A DNA stretch of 50,242 bases from Nitrospiraceae bacterium UBA6905 (GTDB taxonomy: Bacteria > Nitrospirota > Thermodesulfovibrionia > Thermodesulfovibrionales > UBA6898): the NCBI GenBank assembly GCA_002451165.1, contig DKBH01000061.1:48103-98344 (forward strand), in the 5' to 3' direction. Both the position numbers and the translations under genes were made by a program. The notes below the pieces were generated by a model. It saw nothing but the letters and a program-made list of their open reading frames with translations. It was not told the origin of the DNA and made no database searches. The number at the start of each line of letters is the position of its first letter. Positions within the stretch are counted from its first letter, which is position 1. This document shows, piece by piece, positions 8,726 through 17,610 of the stretch.

Positions 8726-11709
8726 AAGGTAATATTGCTTCCCAAAGGAAATGTATCATTGTCACCGGCATGCATCGATCCGGAACGTCTGCACTGATGG
8801 GAGCCCTTCACATTCTCGGTATTGATCTCGGCACCAATTTCCTTAATGCATCAGATGACAATCCCAAAGGTTTTTTTGAGAATAATGCCCTCGTCAGGGT
8901 AAACGAGAATGTCCTTGAGAGCCTCGGTTCTTCCTGGGACGACCCGTCCTGGCTGCCTGAGGGCTGGTGGATGCGCGAAGACGCCATCGGTTTTGTGCAG
9001 CGTCTCTGCGGCATAATAAGTGAAGACCTCTCAGGAAGCCCTGTGTTTGGGATAAAGGACCCCCGGATAGGAAGACTCCTCCCGCTCTGGAAGGGTGTCT
9101 TCAAGGAGCTGTCGATTCAGCCCTGTTTCATCATTCCTTTGAGAAATCCTCTGGAAGTCGCTCGTTCTCTCCAAAGAAGAGACGGGTTCAGCGTCGAAAA
9201 ATCATGTCTGCTCTGGTTGAGCTATATGCTTGACGCAGAGGTACACACCCGAGAATATCCGAGGTTCCTGCTGCGCTTCGAAGACCTTCTCTCCCGCAGA
9301 GTCGATGTCCTGAAGCGCATTGCTGAATTGTTTAATCTCTCATATCCTGTCGAAAGTGTCTCACAGGAACTGGAAAAGTTTCTGGACCCCGGGTTGAGAC
9401 ACCATGAGATGAAGGAAGAGGACCTCGGGAGCAATACCCCGGACTTCATCGCAAGCGCCTATAGTGCCCTGATATCCCTGAGTAGGGGTGGCGACGCCGC
9501 CGGCGTCTACCCTGCGCTCGACGCGGTCAGAACACGTTACTTCGAGCTGAACCATTATTTTTACAATGAGGACACGAAGGGACCTTACCTGAAACGCCTC
9601 ATATATACGGAAGAGCGGCTTGCAGACCTCGAGGACAGCTTTGCAAGAATCACTACCATACCCGAATGGAAGCTTTTCGAATTCTATCTCAATTTCCGCG
9701 ACAAGCTTCTCCCACGGGGTAGCCGAAGGAGGCGCGCAGTCAAGGCGACAGTGGATGCGGTGAGGAATCCAGGCGCTCTACTGAAGAAGATAGGGGCCGG
9801 TGCATCGATGCTTCGGCTCCCCTTTGCAACCTCAACAGTGTCTGCTACTGCCGACCGATATGATGTCATATTCTTTTCGGTCGTGGACTGGTCGTTCCGG
9901 CACCAGCGTCCCCAGCATATTGCATCGATGTTTGCAAAGAACGGTCACAGGGTATTTTATCTGGAAACCAAGTTTGGAAAGCAGCGCTCCTATAGAAAGA
10001 AATTGGTGGCCGAAAATATTTATACGGTTGTGCTTCCGGCAGACCAGGATTTCGTGCACACCCTCGGCCTTGCCGACAATCTGGACCTCCCGTGGACTGC
10101 GCTGAGACGTCTCGCAGATGACTTTGGCATCAGAGATTCCGTCGCTTTTGTCGAATTCCCTCTTTGGTATCCCCTTGTGAAGCGCCTGAAATCGGAGGTC
10201 GGTTCCCTCGTTGTCTTCGACTGTCTCGATGAATTTGCGGCATTTCGAAGAGTGGGAGAGGACGTTGGCACAGCACAACGGCTGCTCCAGGAAATCTCGG
10301 ATGTCTGTTTTGCCACTTCTGCAAGACTTTACGAGAAGCTCGGCAGAAGATGCAGACGGCTTGAAATCGTAAGGAACGCTGCTGATTTCGATCATTTCTC
10401 CCGTTTGCCCCAGTGCACGCCACCGTCCAAAATCAGGAGGCCGGTGATAGGATACTATGGCGCCATTGCAGATTGGTTCGACACTGACACTGTAGCGTAT
10501 ATTGCCGCATCACGGCCGGAATGGTCTATTGTGCTGATCGGAGATACGCTCGGATCAGCCGTCAAAACGGTTGCGGAACAGCATGCGAACATCTACCTTC
10601 TTGGAGAGAAGCCCTATCAGGACCTTCCCAAATATCTCTCCTGGTTCGATGTCTGCATCATCCCCTTCAGAATAGACGAGCTAATCCTCTCGACGAACCC
10701 GGTGAAATTTTATGAATTCATAAGTGCAGGAAAACCCGTCGTCTCATCAAAGCTTACGGAACTTTTCCCCTATTCTGATCTGGTGTATCTTTCCAGTGAC
10801 AAAGAGGAATTCCTGAAAAATATCGAGGCGGCTCTTGCAGAGAACGACCCCCTGCTTATGGAAAAACGCGTCAGCCTCGCAAAATTGAATGACTGGGAAA
10901 GCCGGTTCGGCTTAATCTCGATGAGTATTGCTTCCGCATTTCCGAAGGTAAGCATTGTCATCGTCACTTACAACAATCTAAATTATACGAAGATGTGTCT
11001 CGAAAGCATCTTCACCAAGACTGGATATCCGAATTATGAAATCATCATCGTGGATAATGCCTCCACTGACGGGTTGCGTGAATATCTGCGCGCACTGCAG
11101 CAGGAAAGAAACACTGTCCGGATCATCCTGAATAGTTTTAACGAGGGATTCGCCGCGGCGAACAACAGGGGAATCCGGGAATCTAGGGGAGAATTCCTGA
11201 TACTTCTGAACAATGATACGATCGTTACCCGCGGGTGGATCACAGGACTTGTTTCACATCTTCGGAATCCGGAAGTAGGGTTAGTCGGTCCAGTAACAAA
11301 CTCTGTCGGCAACGAGGCAAAGATTAATGTGGAATACACCGATATTTCAGACCTCGACCTCTTTGCCGGCAGCTATGCCAAGGCCCACTGCGGAAGGTGG
11401 TTTGAAATCCCGGTTCTTGCGATGTTCTGTCTCGCACTTCGAAAAGAGACTGCAGACAAGATTGGCCCTCTGGACGAACGTTTCTCCGTAGGCATGTTCG
11501 AAGACGACGATTATTCGCTCAGGGCAAAAAAGGCCGGGCTGAAGGTGATCTGCGCCGAGGATGTGTTCATCCATCATTTTGGAGGCGCCACCTTCTCCAG
11601 TCTGCCGCGGGCCGAATATTTTAGGATATTTGAGGAGAATAAGACCAAATTTGAACAGAAATGGCAACGCACCTGGGAACCTCACAAACCGCGGAACGAA
11701 CAGGTCTGA
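8710..11709 (+). CDS. Three-domain fusion: sulfotransferase, GT4 and GT2 glycosyltransferases
   Basis: This 999-residue protein joins three catalytic modules. Residues 15-290 are a sulfotransferase, with TGMHRSGTS (19-27), GIKDPRI (114-120) and IPLRNPLEVARSL (142-154). Residues 384-740 are a GT-B glycosyltransferase of the type with an RHQRPQHI motif (398-405), GYYGAIADWFD (581-591) and NPVKFYEF...GKPVV (663-678). Residues 745-985 are a GT2 enzyme with SIVIVTYNN, LLNNDT in place of DxD (832-837) and EDDDYSLR (931-938). It could add two sugars and a sulfate in one assembly step. Start is GTG 8710; TTG 8722, which forms TTGA with the upstream stop, is an alternative. All three modules keep their hallmark residues. 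Confidence 0.88.
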   Translation: MASGLKGNIASQRKCIIVTGMHRSGTSALMGALHILGIDLGTNFLNASDDNPKGFFENNALVRVNENVLESLGSSWDDPSWLPEGWWMREDAIGFVQRLCGIISEDLSGSPVFGIKDPRIGRLLPLWKGVFKELSIQPCFIIPLRNPLEVARSLQRRDGFSVEKSCLLWLSYMLDAEVHTREYPRFLLRFEDLLSRRVDVLKRIAELFNLSYPVESVSQELEKFLDPGLRHHEMKEEDLGSNTPDFIASAYSALISLSRGGDAAGVYPALDAVRTRYFELNHYFYNEDTKGPYLKRLIYTEERLADLEDSFARITTIPEWKLFEFYLNFRDKLLPRGSRRRRAVKATVDAVRNPGALLKKIGAGASMLRLPFATSTVSATADRYDVIFFSVVDWSFRHQRPQHIASMFAKNGHRVFYLETKFGKQRSYRKKLVAENIYTVVLPADQDFVHTLGLADNLDLPWTALRRLADDFGIRDSVAFVEFPLWYPLVKRLKSEVGSLVVFDCLDEFAAFRRVGEDVGTAQRLLQEISDVCFATSARLYEKLGRRCRRLEIVRNAADFDHFSRLPQCTPPSKIRRPVIGYYGAIADWFDTDTVAYIAASRPEWSIVLIGDTLGSAVKTVAEQHANIYLLGEKPYQDLPKYLSWFDVCIIPFRIDELILSTNPVKFYEFISAGKPVVSSKLTELFPYSDLVYLSSDKEEFLKNIEAALAENDPLLMEKRVSLAKLNDWESRFGLISMSIASAFPKVSIVIVTYNNLNYTKMCLESIFTKTGYPNYEIIIVDNASTDGLREYLRALQQERNTVRIILNSFNEGFAAANNRGIRESRGEFLILLNNDTIVTRGWITGLVSHLRNPEVGLVGPVTNSVGNEAKINVEYTDISDLDLFAGSYAKAHCGRWFEIPVLAMFCLALRKETADKIGPLDERFSVGMFEDDDYSLRAKKAGLKVICAEDVFIHHFGGATFSSLPRAEYFRIFEENKTKFEQKWQRTWEPHKPRNEQV

Positions 11710-11744
11710 GCATGACCGACAGAGTTAATGCATAACATGGGGAG

Positions 11745-13016
11745 ATGCAAGTGAGCAGACACGAAGAAATTTCGTTCTTGCATAAAATGTTAGTGGGAGC
11801 TGTGCACGGCGCAAAAGAATATATCCCGATGGGGTTAAAAAATGTGATCAAGCCCTTGTATGACGTATCGATCAGACGCCTGATGGGCGGGGCAAGGGGC
11901 TACGTGGCCCATCAGCATTTGCTTGAAAAAACCATAACAAAAGGAAAATATCGTGCAACGGGGCACGAACTCCTGCGCGGGTGCGATCCAAAAAGAACAA
12001 TAATCTACCATTCCCTCGTACCATGGGACGCTCCCCTGTTTCAGAGGCCTCATCACCTCTTTCTGGAGTTATCCCAAAGGGGATATCTTATTCTCTTCGT
12101 TACCCCCACTCCTACCGTGGACAATGCAGAGCCGCTTAGAAGGATTAATGAAACCCTGTTCGTCATACGGGATTGGAGCATTCTGCACGACTTCAGAGAT
12201 AGACCCTTCACTTTTTGGCTGAATTGGACGCCCAACATCATATACAAAGACCTGTTTCCGGAAAGCCGCATGGTGTATGACTATATTGATGAACTCGACG
12301 TATTTTCTTGTCATTGTGACCTGATGGAACGAGATCATCGGCGATTGTTATCGATTTCAGATGTGGTAATTGCGTCAGCTGAAAAACTAGTTGCTGAGGT
12401 CCGGGAACTGCGCACTGATGTCTTGTTCATTCCTAACGGGGTGCGGATAGAAGATTTCGAGGTAGACACAGACATCGTTCCCGATGACCTGATGCCAATA
12501 GTATCACAGGGGAGACCGATCGTCGGATATTACGGAGCCCTGGCCCAGTGGCTCGACTATGACCTGATAAATTATGCGTGTGAGCACTGCCCGGAATTCA
12601 ATTTCGTGATGATAGGACCGCGATATGACCTGAGTTCACAAAGGCTAAAGAACCAAAAGAACCTTTTTTTGCTCGGGCCCAAAAAATATTCCGATTTAAA
12701 GAACTATCTCTGTCATTTCGACGTTGCCACCATACCGTTCAGGTCAGGAAGAATTGCCGATTCCACCTCGCCCGTCAAACTCTTTGAATATATGGCAGGG
12801 GGCAAGCCCATTGTGACTACATCAATGCGGGAATGCGCGCGCTATCGATCAGTTCTTGTCGCAGAGGGGTATGATGATTACCTGAACAATATAAGGACTG
12901 CATTATCTCTCCGTTTCGATAGCCGGTACATCGCATTATTAAGGGAGGAGTCACGTGCCAATACGTGGCTATCCAGAATAACGGATTTTTTGAATTATTT
13001 CGAAGGCGATGTCTGA
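11745..13016 (+). CDS. Glycosyltransferase, GT4-like (QRPxH type)
   Basis: The protein has up to 423 residues. A linker of about 90 residues precedes the GT-B fold, which begins at IIYHSLVPWDAPLFQRPHHLF. The core shares motifs with the middle domain of the preceding fusion: FIPNGV, GYYGALAQWLD, FLLGPKKYSDLKNYL, IPFR and SPVKLFEYMAGGKPIV. These two and the protein at 14432 form a paralogous set resembling TuaH-type transferases. GGGGAG at 11739-11744 touches the ATG at 11745 but lies 6 nt from GTG 11751, so translation probably starts at the GTG (two codons shorter). It is a cytoplasmic sugar transferase with unknown donor. Confidence 0.85.
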   Translation: MQVSRHEEISFLHKMLVGAVHGAKEYIPMGLKNVIKPLYDVSIRRLMGGARGYVAHQHLLEKTITKGKYRATGHELLRGCDPKRTIIYHSLVPWDAPLFQRPHHLFLELSQRGYLILFVTPTPTVDNAEPLRRINETLFVIRDWSILHDFRDRPFTFWLNWTPNIIYKDLFPESRMVYDYIDELDVFSCHCDLMERDHRRLLSISDVVIASAEKLVAEVRELRTDVLFIPNGVRIEDFEVDTDIVPDDLMPIVSQGRPIVGYYGALAQWLDYDLINYACEHCPEFNFVMIGPRYDLSSQRLKNQKNLFLLGPKKYSDLKNYLCHFDVATIPFRSGRIADSTSPVKLFEYMAGGKPIVTTSMRECARYRSVLVAEGYDDYLNNIRTALSLRFDSRYIALLREESRANTWLSRITDFLNYFEGDV

Positions 13017-13296
13017 TCAGCAAAGTGCACATAATCTTCGCGGCAAGAGATTAGGGCCTCTATCATGGGCTGCGGCCATAAGTCCGTTTGACTTTGTCCG
13101 AGATGGCAGGAATCAGATTCCAGTGTGTTCAGCAGCTGCACACCGCATCGAAAACTGCGCTTTCAAGTCCGCACTATTTGTGCAAAACATAGGGCTGTCA
13201 TCATGTGGCGTGCTCAAAGTCCGATATGATGGCTATGGTTCGAGGTCACTTCTGATCATAGCCAGGATCCGCAGGTCGGCAAGGAAACAGCAATGA
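13009..13296 (+). CDS. Possible small coupled ORF of unknown function
   Basis: A 95-residue frame fills the gap between the glycosyltransferase and wecB. It starts 8 nt inside the upstream gene and ends in an ATGA overlap with wecB. That fit is what a translationally coupled gene would show. The sequence itself gives no recognisable domain, has no membrane helix, is Arg/Ser rich at the C-terminus (RIRRSARKQQ), and could be chance. If not a gene, the 276-base gap would be unusually large for this tightly packed operon. Confidence 0.3.
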   Translation: MSDQQSAHNLRGKRLGPLSWAAAISPFDFVRDGRNQIPVCSAAAHRIENCAFKSALFVQNIGLSSCGVLKVRYDGYGSRSLLIIARIRRSARKQQ

Positions 13297-14435
13297 GCAC
13301 AGCGCCGAGGAGGTCCGTAAGGAAGAAATTTCTCTTCATCTTCGGCACCCGTCCTGAGGCCATAAAAATGGCTCCCCTTATACTTACTGCCAGCGAGATG
13401 AAAAACTTCCGAGTGACGGTCTGTGTCACAGGCCAGCATAGGGAGATGCTCCAACAGGTCCTCGATTTCTTCGGGATTAGACCTTTATACAATATTGATG
13501 TGATGACCCATAATCAGTCACTAACCTACGTAACTTCTAGCATATTGACGGGCCTCGAAAAAGTTATGACGAGGGTGAGCCCCGACCTGGTTTTCGTGCA
13601 GGGTGATACGACAACGGCATTCACCGGTGCACTGTCCGCTTATTATCACAATATTCCTGTTGCCCATATCGAGGCGGGCCTAAGGAGCGGCATGAAGCAT
13701 TCGCCCTATCCTGAAGAGACAAATAGGATGCTCGTCGCGCGCCTGGCGGACTATCATTTTGCGCCTACGGCGCAGGCGAAGGAAAATCTTCTTTGTGAGG
13801 GAATCGATAAGCGGAAAATATATGTCGTCGGTAATACCGTAATAGATGCCCTCTTTCTGGCGCTCCGCAGAGTGCACGACCAAGAAAATGTGTTTGCCCG
13901 CAGGTTTGCATGGATCGATCCCGGAAAGAAAATGATTCTCGTGACCGGGCACAGGAGAGAGAGTTTCGGGGAGCCGTTTAGAAACATCTGCTCTGCTATC
14001 AGGGAGATTGCCCGCACGGAGAATGTAGAGATCGTTTACCCCGTCCACCTGAACCCTCATGTCAGGAGGCCGGTGTTCGAGATTCTCGTGGACTGTCCTA
14101 ATGTGCACCTTATTGAGCCTGTACCGTATCCGGAACTTGTCTGGCTGATGGAAAATTCCCACTTCATACTCACTGATTCAGGCGGCATTCAGGAAGAAGC
14201 GCCAAGTATTGGCAAGCCCGTCCTCGTGATGCGGCAAGTGACCGAGAGGACTGAAGGCATAGCTGCGGGAACTGCAAAGCTCGTGGGCACGTCGAGAAAA
14301 AGGATCGTTGCGGAAATGCATCGTCTCCTCACGGACGATGCCGAATACGAGAAAATGGCCAGAGCCGTCAACCCTTTTGGTGACGGCAGGTCAGCGGCAA
14401 GAATCCTTAAAGTGCTTGCTGGAGTGCAGCGGTGA
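13293..14435 (+). CDS. wecB: UDP-N-acetylglucosamine 2-epimerase (non-hydrolysing)
   Basis: The 380-residue length fits the family. Visible hallmarks are GTRPEAIKMAPLI (18-30), QGDTTTAFTGA, HIEAGLRSG, PEETNRML and the late LTDSGGIQEEAP...VLVMRQVTERTEGI substrate-binding segment. The enzyme interconverts UDP-GlcNAc and UDP-ManNAc in the cytoplasm, providing ManNAc or, with a dehydrogenase, ManNAcA. No wecC dehydrogenase is in the window, so ManNAc itself is the simplest product. The glycosyltransferase downstream starts in a GTGA overlap with its stop. Confidence 0.95.
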   Translation: MSTAPRRSVRKKFLFIFGTRPEAIKMAPLILTASEMKNFRVTVCVTGQHREMLQQVLDFFGIRPLYNIDVMTHNQSLTYVTSSILTGLEKVMTRVSPDLVFVQGDTTTAFTGALSAYYHNIPVAHIEAGLRSGMKHSPYPEETNRMLVARLADYHFAPTAQAKENLLCEGIDKRKIYVVGNTVIDALFLALRRVHDQENVFARRFAWIDPGKKMILVTGHRRESFGEPFRNICSAIREIARTENVEIVYPVHLNPHVRRPVFEILVDCPNVHLIEPVPYPELVWLMENSHFILTDSGGIQEEAPSIGKPVLVMRQVTERTEGIAAGTAKLVGTSRKRIVAEMHRLLTDDAEYEKMARAVNPFGDGRSAARILKVLAGVQR

Positions 14436-15535
14436 ACATTCTTTATTTCGGCCCTATCGACTGGGACTTCATCAAACAGAGACCGCAGCATATTGTCGAG
14501 AGGCTGTCCAGGGTGCATGACATCCACTACATACAACCTTTTGGTCTAAGGGGACTCAGACCCTCCGACACGAAGAGAATCATCCGGAGATTTCTTGGTC
14601 TTGTGCGGCCATCTCCTCCGTCAGACCTATCGGTACGAAGCCTCTTCTTTGTACCTTTGATGGGTTATCATTACGATACACTGAACGCATCCCTCCTCCG
14701 GAAACAGCTTGCGCCCATGATGACGAATCAGTCCGTCGTCTGGATCACCACACCTTCGGGGCTGATCCCCCGGCTCTTGGCGGATATGCCGCGCAGGGCG
14801 CTGATCTACGAGATGATGGACGACTACGGCACGATTCATGCCGCACATGCCGAAGGAATTGAGAAGATCGAGCATTATCTGCTTGGAGAGGCGGATGTTG
14901 TGATCGTCACCTCACGTCTTCTCTTTGAAAAGGCTCAACGGATACGGAGCGGGAAAACAACTCTCCTTGTCGGTAACGGTGTTGACTACGGCTTTTTTGA
15001 TGCTGGACCGTTCTCTCGACCTCGCGAGATTGCTGATATGGAAAACATTGCGGGATACATTGGCGCCATCGATCATTGGATGGATTTTGCAATGGTCGAA
15101 TACCTTGCAGACATGATGAGGCATATCGAGTTCGTCTTCGTCGGACCTGTGCGGGCAAGTCATGTTCCGAAAAGATCGAATATCCACTATCTGGGCAAAC
15201 AGCCATATGAACGGGTGCCTCAATTCTGCGCTCACTTCGAGGTATGCCTCATACCGTTTCGGACGGGAGAACTTGCGGACACCGTAAATCCGGTCAAGAT
15301 ATACGAATATTTTTCTCTCGGGAAGCCTGTAGTCGCCAGCAAGATGAAGGAACTCGAACCATTCAGTAATCTCCTCTATCTTGCTTCAGGGCGCGAAGAA
15401 TTTAGGGAATGTATCAGTAGGGCGTTTCGTGAAAAGAGTCACGATACATCCGGACAGAGGAAGGAAGTAGCAAAAATGAATGACTGGTCAATGAAAGTGG
15501 CTCAGATCGAAAAAGCGCTTGCACACTTGCCATGA
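14432..15535 (+). CDS. Glycosyltransferase, GT4-like (QRPxH type)
   Basis: The 367-residue GT-B protein starts with GTG in a GTGA overlap with wecB. It carries FGPIDWDFIKQRPQHIVERL at the N-terminus, YEMMDDY, VGNGVDYGFFD at the interdomain region, and GYIGAIDHWMDF. LGKQPYERVPQFCAHFEVC, IPFR and NPVKIYEYFSLGKPVV follow in the C-terminal half. This is the smallest member of the paralogous trio with the middle domain of 8710-11709 and with 11745-13016. It is probably a cytoplasmic transferase for the same polymer. Its stop overlaps the next start (ATGA). Confidence 0.87.
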   Translation: MNILYFGPIDWDFIKQRPQHIVERLSRVHDIHYIQPFGLRGLRPSDTKRIIRRFLGLVRPSPPSDLSVRSLFFVPLMGYHYDTLNASLLRKQLAPMMTNQSVVWITTPSGLIPRLLADMPRRALIYEMMDDYGTIHAAHAEGIEKIEHYLLGEADVVIVTSRLLFEKAQRIRSGKTTLLVGNGVDYGFFDAGPFSRPREIADMENIAGYIGAIDHWMDFAMVEYLADMMRHIEFVFVGPVRASHVPKRSNIHYLGKQPYERVPQFCAHFEVCLIPFRTGELADTVNPVKIYEYFSLGKPVVASKMKELEPFSNLLYLASGREEFRECISRAFREKSHDTSGQRKEVAKMNDWSMKVAQIEKALAHLP

Positions 15536-17610
15536 GGGGACTAGTCAGCGTAATTATACCTACCCTGAACGCCGGTCCCCAGCTTCGTCGGCTGCTCGAA
15601 CTGCTTTGGGAGCAGACCGTAAAGCCTTTCGAAGTACTCATAATAGATTCATCCTCGACGGATGAAACGATCAAGATTGCAGAATCGCTTGATGCTAGGA
15701 TAATGGTGATTGCTAGAGAGGATTTTGATCATGGCGCTACGAGGAATCTGGGTGCTGACGCTACATCAGGGGATATTATGGTATTTCTCACGCAGGATGC
15801 AATTCCTAGGGATAATAGGGTTATAGAGAAGCTGACGAATCCGTTACGGAATAATAGTGATGTCGCACTCTCCTATGGCAGACACATTCCAAAGGCTGGC
15901 ACTGCCCCTCTGGAAAGGTTTATCAGATCATACAGCTACACGGCAAAGCCTTCGATTAAAGATGCGTCAATGCTGACTGAATTGGGCATCAGGACTTTTA
16001 CCTGCAGTAATGTCTGTGCGGCGGTCAAGCGATCAGTTTTTATTGAAGCAGGAAAGTTTCCTGAGAGGACAATTATGAACGAGGATTTAATCCTGAGTGC
16101 CAAGCTTATTCTGAAAGGTCACAAGGTTGTCTACGAGCCGGCTGCCGCGGTCTTCCATTCGCATGACTATTCGCTGCGCGAACAATTCGGCCGCTATTTT
16201 GACATTGGAGTATCTCTTAGTCGGGAGAGATGGATATTGGATTATGCAAAGCCAGGCAGAGAAGGGCTGCTCTTCCTCAAACAAGAGATAGGTTTTCTCA
16301 TGAAGGAGAAAAAAGCCAGCCTTATTCCCTATGCGATCATAGAGGCAGCAGCAAAATATATTGCCTATCGTCTCGGCCTCGCGGAGAAACGCATGCCCAT
16401 TTCTTGTAAGAAACGACTCAGCATGCACACGGCGTTTTGGGACAGGGAACGGGAGATAGCATCTCGCTGTGAGGATCGCGACTCTGATAATGTGACTGCA
16501 AGAGATTCTGTCCGGAAGAAAGTACTGCATGTTGTCGAAGCCTTCGGATCGGGGGTTTTTTACTTTATGGTTGATCTTGTTCAAGGGACTCCTGAATACG
16601 ATCATACGATCATATACGGCCTGCGAAATGAAACGCCCGGTTATTTTAAAGACTTCTTCCCTCCAGGGACGAAGTTTTATTTCTGGATGCATGCGGGAAA
16701 GGAAGTGGGCTTCGTGAAAGAGTTCCGTGCTTTTGTAGAACTTATGAAGCAAATGAAGCGAGCAAAGCCATACGATGTGGTACACCTGCATTCGTCAAAA
16801 GCGGGTTTTCATGGCAGAATTGCTTGCAGACTTCTCGGCACTCAGGTCAGCGTAATCTACAGCCCGCACGGTGCACCTTTTTTGAGAAAAGACATATCCC
16901 GACATAAGGCGGACTATTATGCGTTTCTTGAAAATGTCGCTGCGCGCTGCGGTGGCCAGATTATTTGCGGCGGTGCGACGGAGTCAGCAGCTTTCAGAGA
17001 ACGAGGTATGAAGGCAATTCATATCAATAACGGTGTTGCATGTGATGAGGTCTTGCATTCTTTTTCACCAGGAGCAAGAGCTATAGTTGCAACAGCGGGA
17101 AGAATCGCCCAGCAAAAGAATCCCGCACTTTTCAACGAACTTGCAAAAGCATTTGTTTCGGACCCTTCGATACGCTTCGTCTGGTTCGGCGACGGGGAAC
17201 TGCGACATATACTCTCATCACCGAACATCGAGATTACTGGTTGGCTGACCAAAGAGGAATTATTGCAGAGACTGCGGCAGATCGATATCTATTTGTCTAC
17301 CTCCTTGTGGGAAGGTCTTCCGCTGTCTGTTCTCTTGGCAATGTGCGCCGGAAAACCGGTCGTGCTCTCGGACTGTGTCGGTAATAGGGAACTGGCGGAA
17401 CACGGCAGGGGTGGCTTCTTGTTTTCGCAGAAAGACGAGGCATTGTCCTTCTTAGAAAAACTGAGATCAGACAAAGAGCTGGCACAGAACATGGGAAATG
17501 CATCTCATCAATTACTTCTGGCTAACTATCAGTTGAAATCCATGATATGGCAATACAGCCAGGTTTATGCTGCAATTTCGAAAGCGAATGCGAGGTGCTT
17601 GTCCGGATGA
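15532..17610 (+). CDS. GT2-GT4 bifunctional glycosyltransferase
   Basis: This 692-residue protein is a fusion. Residues 4-305 are a GT2 enzyme of rhamnosyltransferase style: SVIIPTLNAG (6-15), FEVLIIDSSSTDET, HGATRNLGA, TQDA at the DxD position (87-90), MNEDL, and the AFW ending typical of that family. A linker of about 20 residues leads to a GT4 module (329-690) with VLHVVEAFGSGVF, VHLHSSKAG, INNGV, TAGRIAQQKNP and the E-x7-E-like SLWEGLPLSVLLAMCAGKPVV. Two successive linkages could be made by one polypeptide. It overlaps both neighbours by 4 nt (ATGA). Confidence 0.88.
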   Translation: MRGLVSVIIPTLNAGPQLRRLLELLWEQTVKPFEVLIIDSSSTDETIKIAESLDARIMVIAREDFDHGATRNLGADATSGDIMVFLTQDAIPRDNRVIEKLTNPLRNNSDVALSYGRHIPKAGTAPLERFIRSYSYTAKPSIKDASMLTELGIRTFTCSNVCAAVKRSVFIEAGKFPERTIMNEDLILSAKLILKGHKVVYEPAAAVFHSHDYSLREQFGRYFDIGVSLSRERWILDYAKPGREGLLFLKQEIGFLMKEKKASLIPYAIIEAAAKYIAYRLGLAEKRMPISCKKRLSMHTAFWDREREIASRCEDRDSDNVTARDSVRKKVLHVVEAFGSGVFYFMVDLVQGTPEYDHTIIYGLRNETPGYFKDFFPPGTKFYFWMHAGKEVGFVKEFRAFVELMKQMKRAKPYDVVHLHSSKAGFHGRIACRLLGTQVSVIYSPHGAPFLRKDISRHKADYYAFLENVAARCGGQIICGGATESAAFRERGMKAIHINNGVACDEVLHSFSPGARAIVATAGRIAQQKNPALFNELAKAFVSDPSIRFVWFGDGELRHILSSPNIEITGWLTKEELLQRLRQIDIYLSTSLWEGLPLSVLLAMCAGKPVVLSDCVGNRELAEHGRGGFLFSQKDEALSFLEKLRSDKELAQNMGNASHQLLLANYQLKSMIWQYSQVYAAISKANARCLSG

